64,000 nucleotides of DNA. Source: Methylobacterium dankookense. Lineage in GTDB: Bacteria > Pseudomonadota > Alphaproteobacteria > Rhizobiales > Beijerinckiaceae. The position numbers and the translations under genes are program-made. The notes beneath the pieces are model-generated. The model was not told the DNA's origin. It saw nothing but the letters and a program-made list of their open reading frames with translations, and ran no database searches. Position 1 is the stretch's first letter. Each line of letters begins with the position of its first letter. The DNA lies in the NCBI RefSeq assembly GCF_902141855.1, contig NZ_CABFVH010000017.1, forward strand, positions 44,965 through 108,964. The letters run 5' to 3'. Positions 57,816 through 64,000 of the stretch are shown here, piece by piece.

Positions 57816-58462
57816 CCCCCATGACCCGTCTATCCATGACCCGCCTCGGCACCTCTCTCCTCGCCCTGCTGCTCGCCGGCCCGGCTCTGGCCCAGCCCAA
57901 GACCGATCCCGACTGGCCCTGCGTCCAGCGCAAGGTGAGCGCCCTGAGCCCCGGCCAGTTCTGGACCGGGCCGGAGCTCGGCGCCGCCGCCACCGAATGG
58001 GGCAGCGACAACGGCGCGGCGGCGCTCGCCCAGAAGATCGCCTCCCGCCGCACCGAGCTCTCGGAGGTCGACGGACTCATCGACGGCTATCTGGAGACGC
58101 TCGGCTCCGACAAGGCGGCCCGCGAGACGGGGCTCACCCGGGTCTATGCCGGCGTGTTCGAGGTCATCAACGGCGAGCGCGCCAAGGTGATGAGCGGGAT
58201 CGGCCGCTACGCGCAAGGGCAGCGCCGCATGGCCGAGCGCATCCGCGAGGAGGCCGACCAGATCAGCCAGACCAAGGACGCGCCCAGCGCGGCCGATGCC
58301 CGCGAATTGCCCAAGGAGCAGTCGGAGCTGGAGACCAAGTTCGCCTGGGACCGGCGCATCTTCCAGGAGCGCTCACAGTCCCTCACCTATGTCTGCGAGG
58401 TGCCCCAGCTCCTGGAGCAGCGCCTCGGCGAGATCGCGCGCAAGATCCAGGCGAAGCTCTGA
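57812..58462 (+). CDS. lutG: Exported helical protein of the lut operon, LutG-like
   Basis: A protein of 213-216 residues with GTG at 57812 (GTGA overlap) or ATG at 57821. Signal peptide MTRLGTSLLALLLAGPALAQ is followed by a helical mature part (DPDWPCVQRKVSALSPGQFW, IASRRTELSEVDGLIDGYLE, GRYAQGQRRMAERIREEADQ, SLTYVCEVPQLLEQRLGEIA). Two cysteines are far apart in sequence and may pair. No family function is known to me; the symbol follows gene order. Repeat family B copy 2 overlaps its stop codon and probably ends the transcript. Confidence 0.75.
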   Translation: MTPMTRLSMTRLGTSLLALLLAGPALAQPKTDPDWPCVQRKVSALSPGQFWTGPELGAAATEWGSDNGAAALAQKIASRRTELSEVDGLIDGYLETLGSDKAARETGLTRVYAGVFEVINGERAKVMSGIGRYAQGQRRMAERIREEADQISQTKDAPSAADARELPKEQSELETKFAWDRRIFQERSQSLTYVCEVPQLLEQRLGEIARKIQAKL

Positions 58463-58570
58463 TACCGCGTCCGGTTGATCGGACCGGGCGCGGTCTCGGC
58501 CAAGCCCCGCGCGGCGCTTGAGCGAGGGCGACATCCGCCATCCCGAAGGGATCACCCGGATGTGTATGAC
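58461..58570. repeat. Dispersed 110-bp repeat, family B, copy 2
   Basis: Near-identical to 46101-46210 over its full length, including the long palindrome (CCGCGTCCGGTTGATCGGAC mirrored by GGACCGGGCGCGG) and the tail GCGACATCCGCCATCCCGAA followed by GGGATCACCCGGATG. It overlaps the lutG stop codon and separates lutA-G from lutH. Confidence 0.8.
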
Positions 58571-58930
58571 GCGCCCGCGCCGGGCGGACCGGCCGGGGCC
58601 GCCCCCCGGCTGGACGGCTCGCTTCGAGCCGGCCCGCGCCCGGCAAGGCGCCCGGCCCAGTCCACCCACGATTGCACCTCCACAGGCAAGGGTTTCAGAA
58701 CCTTGCCGAATCATCCCGGCTTTGATTGCTTGATTATCCCTAAGTCCTTGAATTTCTAGGACAATCCTGTTGCTCCAACGTCACGCGGCCGTGATTAGCG
58801 CCGAGCCCCGCCCGAATTGCCCCGGCGCCCCCGTCCGGCCGATTGTCGTCCCTCCGCGATCCCGGCATGACTGATCCGAGCCCCGCGCAAAGAAGGGGCC
58901 TTGGGTCGACTGTTTTTCGAGGGTTGGGGA
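58571..58930 (+). promoter_or_regulatory. lutH leader region
   Basis: About 360 bases between repeat copy 2 and lutH. Its AT-richest part (58700-58770) contains GTCCT at 58744-58748 and AGGAC at 58758-58762 as an inverted repeat with a 9-base spacer, which may be an operator. The lutH promoter is expected here, so lutH can be regulated apart from lutA-G. No riboswitch was recognised. Confidence 0.4.
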
Positions 58931-61489
58931 ATGTCCGTTTGGGGGCTTCGTGGCGTGCTCGCCGCGTCCGTGTCGCTGCTGCCGCTCGCCGCCGCCGCGC
59001 AGGGCACGGCGGCGGTGACGCTCGGCGAGATCAGCGTCGTGGCGACCACGCCGGTCGGCGCCGCGGGCGGCCGGTACGATCCCGGCATCGCGCCGGCACC
59101 GCTGCCCCCGGGCGCCATCCCGCAGGTGGTCGAGCCGCGCCTGCGCGGCGGCGCCCAGCCGCTCTACAAGATCCCGAGCACCGTCGAGACGGTCACCGCC
59201 CGCGACCTCGACTTCGACCGCGCCACCTTCAACACGGTGGAGACGCTGGCCCGCCGCGTGCCCGGCCTCAACCTGTCGGACAGCCAGGGCAGCAACAACC
59301 GCGTCGACATCAACTACCGCGGCTTCCAGGCCTCGCCGGTCACCGGCGTGCCGCAGGGGCTCGCCGTCTACCAGAACGGCGTGCGCATCAACGAGGCCTT
59401 CGGCGACATCGTCAACCTCGACCTGATCCCGCAGGTGGCGATCCAGCGCATCGACGTGGTCACCGGCAACCCGGTCTTCGGCCTCAACGCGCTCGGCGGC
59501 GCGCTCAACATCCAGATGAAGAACGGCTTCACCTGGCAGGGCACCGAGATCACCGCGCTCGGCGGCTCGGACGGGCGCATCGCCGGCTCGCTCCAGCACG
59601 GCAAGGTGGTCGACAACTGGAGCTTCTACTTCGCGGGCGAGGGCCTGAACGACCGCGGCTGGCGCTACCAGAGCCCGAGCACGATCGGCCGCGTCTACGG
59701 CGATGTCGGCTACCGCACGCCGGATTCCGAGTTCCACCTGATCGGGCAGATGGCGCGCACCTATTTCGGCGCCGCCGCCGCGACGCCCGTCGACTTCACC
59801 CATGTCGACCCGCGCGCGATCTTCACCTACCCGCAGACCACGACGACCGAGCTCGGCACCATCCAGCTCACCGGCCGGGTCGACATCTCGCCGACCTGGG
59901 ATCTCTCCGGCAACGCCTATTACCGCCGCTTCAGCCAGCGCTACATCGACGGCAACGATTCCGATTTCGAGCGCTGCAGCCCGAACCAGACGGACTTCCC
60001 CAACAACCTCTGCCTCGACGACGACGGCTTCACGCCGGTCGGCGCCCCGGGCAGCGCCGCGCGCCGCGCCTTCCGCAACTCGCTGCGCCTCCTCGGCGGC
60101 CAGAACCAGCTGATCCCGTTCACCGCGGGCGTGCCCTACGGCACCCTCGATACCACCAAGACCGAGGCCGAGGGCTACGGCGGCTCGCTGCAGGCGGCCA
60201 ACCGCGACAAGGTGTTCGGCTTCAACAACAGCTTCGTCGTCGGCGGCTCGATCGACGTCGCCAATTACGGCTTCAAGTCGTCGAGCACGCTCGGCGTGAT
60301 CAACCCGGATCTGAGCGTCACCACGAATCCGAGCAACCCGTTCTACGGCAACATCCCGGGCCTCGGCACGCAGTTCATCCGCACGGCCGGCGCGCTCGGC
60401 CTCGCGCCGAGCGCCGTGCAGGGCTCCAACCTCTATATGGGCCTCTACACCACCGACACGATCGACCTGACCGACGCGCTCTCGCTCACCGCCGGCGCGC
60501 GCCTGAACTTCGCGCGCATCGCGACGCAGGACCTCACCGGCTTCTCGCCGGACGTGACGGGCACGCACTACTTCAACAAGATCAACCCGCTGGCCGGCCT
60601 GACCTACCGCTTCAGCCCCGGCCTGAACCTCTACGGCAGCTACTCGGAATCGAACCGCGCCCCGACCCCGCTGGAGCTCGCCTGCGCCAACCCGCTGCGG
60701 CCCTGCCTGCTGCCGAACTCGCTGGTGGCCGACCCGCCGCTCAAGCAGGTCACCGGCCAGACCTACGAGGTGGGCTTCCGCGGCGCGCTGCCGAACTTCT
60801 ACGACGGGGGTCTCGTCAACTATAAGATCGGCGCCTTCCGCACCGACCTGACCAACGACATCCTGCAGCTCGCCACCCCCGGCAACGCGGCGCGCGGCTA
60901 CTTCGTCAACGTGCCGGCCACCCGGCGCCAGGGCGTCGAGGTCGGGCTCGAATACGTGGCCGACTGGCTGACCGTCTACGCGAACTACGCGCTGATCGAC
61001 GCCACCTTCCAGTTCAACGGCACCCTGTCCTCGCCGAACAACCCGCTCTCGAACAACGGCGCCATCAACGTGGTGCCGGGCAACAAGGTGCCGCTGGTGC
61101 CCGACCACCAGTTCAAGGCCGGCTTCGACGTGGAGCTGCTGCCGAACTGGCGCCTCGGCATGGCGCTGCAGGCCTACTCGTCGTCCTATTACCGCGGCGA
61201 CGAGTCGAACCTGAACCGCAAGCTGCCGCCCTACTACGTGCTGAACCTCAACACGAGCTACCGGGTGAACCGGAACCTCGAGGTGTTCGGCTACGTCACC
61301 AACCTGACCAACAACCGCTACGCCACCTTCGGCACCTTCTTCGAGCCCGGGCTCGTCGCCGGCCGCTACCCGGTCAACGACACCCGCACCACGACCCTGG
61401 CCCAGCCGCTCTCGGTCTATGGCGGCGTCCGTTACACCTTCGGCGAGGCGCCCGTGCCGATGGCCGAGCCGATCGTCCGCAAGTACTGA
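58931..61489 (+). CDS. lutH: TonB-dependent receptor, LutH-like
   Basis: An 852-residue outer-membrane receptor. Signal peptide GVLAASVSLLPLAAAAQG is followed by a TonB-box-like GEISVVATTP and an N-terminal Pro-rich stretch. The plug domain has STVETVTARDLDFDRATFNT, RVPGLNLSDSQGSNNRVDIN and IDVVTGNPVFGLNALGGALN. The large barrel ends YGGVRYTFGEAPVPMAEPIV with RKY. As the last gene after lutA-G it matches LutH, the outer-membrane lanthanide receptor. Loops are rich in Asp and Asn. ATG at 58931 follows GTTGGGGA. The 17-bp hairpin at 61523-61560 terminates it. Confidence 0.88.
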   Translation: MSVWGLRGVLAASVSLLPLAAAAQGTAAVTLGEISVVATTPVGAAGGRYDPGIAPAPLPPGAIPQVVEPRLRGGAQPLYKIPSTVETVTARDLDFDRATFNTVETLARRVPGLNLSDSQGSNNRVDINYRGFQASPVTGVPQGLAVYQNGVRINEAFGDIVNLDLIPQVAIQRIDVVTGNPVFGLNALGGALNIQMKNGFTWQGTEITALGGSDGRIAGSLQHGKVVDNWSFYFAGEGLNDRGWRYQSPSTIGRVYGDVGYRTPDSEFHLIGQMARTYFGAAAATPVDFTHVDPRAIFTYPQTTTTELGTIQLTGRVDISPTWDLSGNAYYRRFSQRYIDGNDSDFERCSPNQTDFPNNLCLDDDGFTPVGAPGSAARRAFRNSLRLLGGQNQLIPFTAGVPYGTLDTTKTEAEGYGGSLQAANRDKVFGFNNSFVVGGSIDVANYGFKSSSTLGVINPDLSVTTNPSNPFYGNIPGLGTQFIRTAGALGLAPSAVQGSNLYMGLYTTDTIDLTDALSLTAGARLNFARIATQDLTGFSPDVTGTHYFNKINPLAGLTYRFSPGLNLYGSYSESNRAPTPLELACANPLRPCLLPNSLVADPPLKQVTGQTYEVGFRGALPNFYDGGLVNYKIGAFRTDLTNDILQLATPGNAARGYFVNVPATRRQGVEVGLEYVADWLTVYANYALIDATFQFNGTLSSPNNPLSNNGAINVVPGNKVPLVPDHQFKAGFDVELLPNWRLGMALQAYSSSYYRGDESNLNRKLPPYYVLNLNTSYRVNRNLEVFGYVTNLTNNRYATFGTFFEPGLVAGRYPVNDTRTTTLAQPLSVYGGVRYTFGEAPVPMAEPIVRKY

Positions 61490-61522
61490 CGCGTACGGGC
61501 TCGCAAGGCTCCCGACCAGAAC

Positions 61523-61560
61523 CGAAGGCCCCGCGGATCGAAGGATCCGCGGGGCCTTCG
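61523..61560. terminator. Intrinsic terminator after lutH
   Basis: CGAAGGCCCCGCGGATC at 61523-61539 pairs perfectly with the mirror arm at 61544-61560 around a GAAG loop, 34 bases after the lutH stop. No long T-run follows, but the 17-bp GC-rich stem is strong. Confidence 0.8.
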
Positions 61561-61662
61561 CATGTCCGATGTGCTGCGCGGGTGATGGCGGAAGCCTCGA
61601 CGGTATCGCCCCGCGTCATGTGCCCTCGGTCGCGCTCTCCGCGACGCTGCCCAGACAAGGCG

Positions 61663-61700
61663 CGGGTCCCCTCTCCCGTTCGGGAGAGGGGGCCTGTCGC
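61663..61700. repeat. Single REP-like unit
   Basis: CCCCTCTCCCG-TT-CGGGAGAGGGG lies at about 61669-61692 between lutH and the convergent porin gene. It is the same unit as those in mfnE (50624-50759), here as a single copy. Confidence 0.7.
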
Positions 61701-61789
61701 GCTCGGCCGCAGGCGTCGGGGTATGCCGCGTCGCGCGCTCGACCCCCAACATCATCCTGTTGGGATCAGCGCGCCGGCCAGACAGGCCC

Positions 61790-63211
61790 TCAGAAGAAGA
61801 ACGTGGTGTTGAGATAGCCGTAGAACGTGTTCCCGGTATCGGGCGCGTTGGGGGCGTCGCGCAGGAAGCGGCCCTTGATCAGGTAGGCGGCGCCCATGTC
61901 GAGCAGCATCGCGTCGGGCACGATCCAGGTGCGCAGCCGGGCCTCGACCTGCTGGCCGGCGAAGGTGCCGGAGCGGCCGGTGCGGTCGCGGATCTGGGTC
62001 GCGCCGAAGGCGTCGGTGGCGCTGTCGAGCCAGAGCGGCCGGTAGGCGACGAAGGCGTCCCAGGTCCGGCTCGGCGTCACCTCCAGGCGCAGCGCCGGCG
62101 AGATCAGGTTCGCGCGCTGCACCGGCCCGTAGAGCCCGGTCGGGCCGTACTCGAAGCGGCGGGCGCCGAACAGCGTGTCGAAGCGCCCGAACGAGCCCCG
62201 CCCGCGGTCGCCGCTGGCATGGTCGTATTGCAGGGCGATCCGGGGCCGCCACGGGGCGTCGAAGGTGTAGCCGGCCTCCGCATGGAGGAAATAGGCCGCG
62301 ACGTCGAGGTCGGTCCGGTCGGTGGCGGCGGCCGTCTCGCGGGCGCGGCCGGTCTGGTAGATCGCCTCCACATCGTAGTCGAACCGCCCGGGCCCGGGGG
62401 CGCGGGCCAGCCGGATCCCGGGGGTGAACAGGCGGCGGTCGCGCGTCTGAACCGAGCGCAGGCCGGTGCCCGAATCCCGCTCCAGCAGGCCGTAGCCGTA
62501 GACCTCGAGCGCGCCGCCGAGCACGCCGGCCTTGGTGTAGGAGGCGCCGAACAATTGCAGGTCGAGGCTCTCGCGGTCGAAGGCGATTCCGTTGCCGAGG
62601 ATGCCGTCGGGATCGTCGGGCAGGCGCGTGTGCGGCAGGGTCCACAGCACGGTGAGGCGGTCCTTGCCCGCGTTGTGCCAATCGTAGGACAGGCCGGTGA
62701 AGGCGTTGATGGTGTTGCGGAACTGCTGCCGGGAGACGAGCCGGCGCGAGCCGATGTTCTTGGTGAAGCGGCCGAGGGTGAGGCTGCCCGTCCCGCCGGC
62801 CACCGCGCCGAGGTCGAGGGCGAGATAGGCCTGGCCCGGCTCCAGGGCGTTGACCTCCGTGGTGAAGGCCGAGGAGTTCCGCCTCTGGAAATAGCCGCGG
62901 CTGTCGAACAGCTCGCCGCCGATGCGGACCGGGCCGGCCCGGTACTCCATGAACAGCGTGGTGAGATAGGAGTTGAGGATGTCGTCCCGGGCGAAGCTCG
63001 GGGGCCGGAACTGGTTGGCGATGCCCTCGGCCCGCGGCCGGAACGAGCCGCTGATGCGGAAGGAGTCCGGCCGGCCGAGGGCCTCGTGCAGCAGGAAGCG
63101 CGGCTCCCGCGGCACCGCGGAGAAGACCGGCGCCTCCTGGGCGGGGGCTGGGCCGGGACAGGCGGCCAGTAGAGCCGCGCATGGAAACGCATACAGAACC
63201 GAACGCGTCAA
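61790..63211 (-). CDS. Alginate-export-family outer-membrane porin
   Basis: A 473-residue beta-barrel protein. Signal peptide SVLYAFPCAALLAACPGPAP is followed by AQEAPVFSAVPREPRFLLHE. Barrel strands include FRISGSFRPRAEGIANQFRP, LTTLFMEYRAGPVRIGGELF, YLALDLGAVAGGTGSLTLGR and a terminal YGYLNTTFFF with C-terminal Phe. This is the AlgE-like alginate-export family, whose members in non-alginate producers act as porins of unknown substrate. The start is TTG at 63211; no ATG gives a full signal peptide. Convergent with lutH; the neighbourhood suggests, without proof, a link to metal or cofactor exchange. Confidence 0.82.
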   Translation of the reverse strand: MTRSVLYAFPCAALLAACPGPAPAQEAPVFSAVPREPRFLLHEALGRPDSFRISGSFRPRAEGIANQFRPPSFARDDILNSYLTTLFMEYRAGPVRIGGELFDSRGYFQRRNSSAFTTEVNALEPGQAYLALDLGAVAGGTGSLTLGRFTKNIGSRRLVSRQQFRNTINAFTGLSYDWHNAGKDRLTVLWTLPHTRLPDDPDGILGNGIAFDRESLDLQLFGASYTKAGVLGGALEVYGYGLLERDSGTGLRSVQTRDRRLFTPGIRLARAPGPGRFDYDVEAIYQTGRARETAAATDRTDLDVAAYFLHAEAGYTFDAPWRPRIALQYDHASGDRGRGSFGRFDTLFGARRFEYGPTGLYGPVQRANLISPALRLEVTPSRTWDAFVAYRPLWLDSATDAFGATQIRDRTGRSGTFAGQQVEARLRTWIVPDAMLLDMGAAYLIKGRFLRDAPNAPDTGNTFYGYLNTTFFF

Positions 63212-63512
63212 AGGATAGCCCCGTCGCGACAGGTCAGGGAAGGATCAGTCCGGCGATCGGGTACACGATGCGCACGGCCTCTACCTGTCGAACGCTCAAG
63301 CTGTATTCATTATTCCACGCGATCGGCGCGGGATGTGGTCCGAGCGGGCGGATATATCTTTCGGATCGCGCGGGATTACGCGCCCGCGCAGGTCCGATCG
63401 GGGAGGGGGTGTGCGGCCTCAGGTCTCGGGAACGGCGCTGCCGATCATCCGATTGGCACCGCGACCCCTCGCGCTCCGATCCCGGAGCGCCCCCCAGACG
63501 GAGAGACGCCCG
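63212..63512. other. Intergenic region between divergent porin and small exported protein
   Basis: About 300 bases with no convincing gene. AGCTGTATTCATTATTCC near 63299-63316 is the AT-rich part and the likely promoter zone. Nothing else stood out. Confidence 0.4.
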
Positions 63513-63869
63513 ATGCGGATGACGACCACCCTGGCCGGCCTGCTGATCCTCGCCAATGCCGCGCCCGCCCTCGCCACCCCCTGCGCCGAGGAGATCGCCA
63601 CCCTGGAGCGGCGGCTCGACAGCGCGGGCGCCGCGCAGGTGACCGGCACGGTGCCGCCGGGCGGCGCGACCACCTCGCATTCGCCGAAGGCCCTCGACCA
63701 GGCGCCGAACGTGAAGCCGAGCGACCCCGCCGCCAAGCCGAGTGCCTCCGGCATCGACGCGGCGCGCAAGCTGGTGGAGAAGGCCCGCGCCGAGGACAAG
63801 GCCGGCCAGGCCGATGCCTGCCGCGACAGCATCCTGCAGGCCAAGGAGAAGGCCGGCGCCTTGCCCTAG
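63513..63869 (+). CDS. Small exported protein of unknown function
   Basis: A 118-residue protein, ATG at 63513 with GGAGAGA 7 bases upstream. Signal peptide MTTTLAGLLILANAAPALAT, then PCAEEIATLERRLDSAG as a first helix, a flexible centre (TGTVPPGGATTSHSPKALDQ) and a charged helix (ARKLVEKARAEDKAGQADAC). Two cysteines (TPCAEE and DACRDS) may pair. No EF-hand is present, so it is not lanmodulin. No family is recognised. Confidence 0.7.
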   Translation: MRMTTTLAGLLILANAAPALATPCAEEIATLERRLDSAGAAQVTGTVPPGGATTSHSPKALDQAPNVKPSDPAAKPSASGIDAARKLVEKARAEDKAGQADACRDSILQAKEKAGALP

Positions 63870-63902
63870 GGCGGCACGGGGGCGGATCTCGACGCTGCCC
63901 CC

Positions 63903-63925
63903 TTGACAATGTTCCTGTTTTGTGC
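63903..63925 (+). promoter_or_regulatory. Promoter with LexA-like box at the right edge
   Basis: TTGACA at 63903-63908 is followed by GTTC-CTGTTTT-GTGC at 63911-63925. The alphaproteobacterial LexA site is GTTC-N7-GTTC; one base differs in the second half. It overlaps a -35 element and precedes a possible start at 63972, so the gene beyond the window may belong to the SOS regulon. Confidence 0.5.
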
Positions 63926-63971
63926 TCATTTGCCCGCACCTGCCGCCCGGCATCGCAGGAGCGATCCTGAG

Positions 63972-64000
63972 ATGCCTTTCGGGGGCCTGCACCGGGGACC
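63972..64000 (+). CDS. Possible start of a gene running off the right edge
   Basis: ATG at 63972 follows AGGAGCGATCCTGAG and opens MPFGGLHRG before the window ends. Nine codons are too few to recognise. Support comes only from the ribosome site and the LexA-like promoter 50 bases upstream. Confidence 0.3.

Noticed and set aside
63513..63869. Possible lanmodulin after the lut block
   Set aside because: The small exported protein has no EF-hand pattern (no DxDxDG-type loops), only a Pro/Thr-rich centre and charged helices.

Overview
The window reads as chromosomal DNA of a high-GC alphaproteobacterial methylotroph of the Methylobacterium/Methylorubrum type. The evidence is a methylofuran-type C1 cofactor cluster (mfnB-mfnE-mfnF plus a DUF447 gene), an MxaD-like protein, a complete lanthanide uptake operon (lutA-lutH order), an EcfG-type general stress sigma factor and a MucR regulator. 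No rRNA or tRNA gene, CRISPR array, prophage or complete insertion sequence was seen. Many genes overlap by four bases (GTGA or ATGA), so most blocks are operons.

Region 1 (1-11.5 kb): the C-terminal part of a haloacetate-dehalogenase-like hydrolase; a deletion scar joining fragments of an IclR regulator and a divergent amidohydrolase; an O6-alkylguanine-DNA alkyltransferase; an EcfG sigma factor that carries a NepR-like (anti-sigma-like) segment at its own N-terminus; a small XRE regulator; a type I secretion ABC/HlyD pair followed by a 1028-residue low-complexity repeat protein; and a PAS-HTH protein. Region 2 (11.5-28.4 kb): three Tad-pilus-type genes, a duplicated DUF606 transporter beside an ArsB-like permease, a metallophosphoesterase, a divergent PepSY-like protein and OmpR-type two-component pair, then a second circuit: histidine kinase plus sigma-54 activator next to an oxalate/formate-type MFS carrier that has a well-formed -24/-12 promoter. 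A CbpA/CbpM chaperone pair and an AraC remnant follow.

Region 3 (28.4-44.8 kb): a DHDPS-family aldolase and an aerobactin-type siderophore locus: iucABCD in one strand-overlapping operon, a divergent MFS exporter, an RhtX-type importer, a small partner protein, a TonB receptor and an AraC regulator. Next comes a cobalamin riboswitch in front of an FhuE-like TonB receptor.

Region 4 (44.8-64 kb): MucR, small secreted or membrane proteins, then the minus-strand C1 block (DUF3280, mfnB, mfnE, mfnF, DUF447, MxaD-like, beta-propeller) and the plus-strand lut block (periplasmic binding protein, beta-propeller, two small exported proteins, ABC ATPase, ABC permease, exported protein, TonB receptor). 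An alginate-export-type porin and a small exported protein close the window, with a LexA-like box at the right edge.

The main oddities are the NepR-EcfG fusion, a REPIN-like palindromic element inserted in frame inside mfnE, three families of dispersed intergenic repeats (one pair 110 bp long and nearly identical), the sigma-54 circuit around the OFA carrier, and the B12 riboswitch upstream of a siderophore-type receptor.
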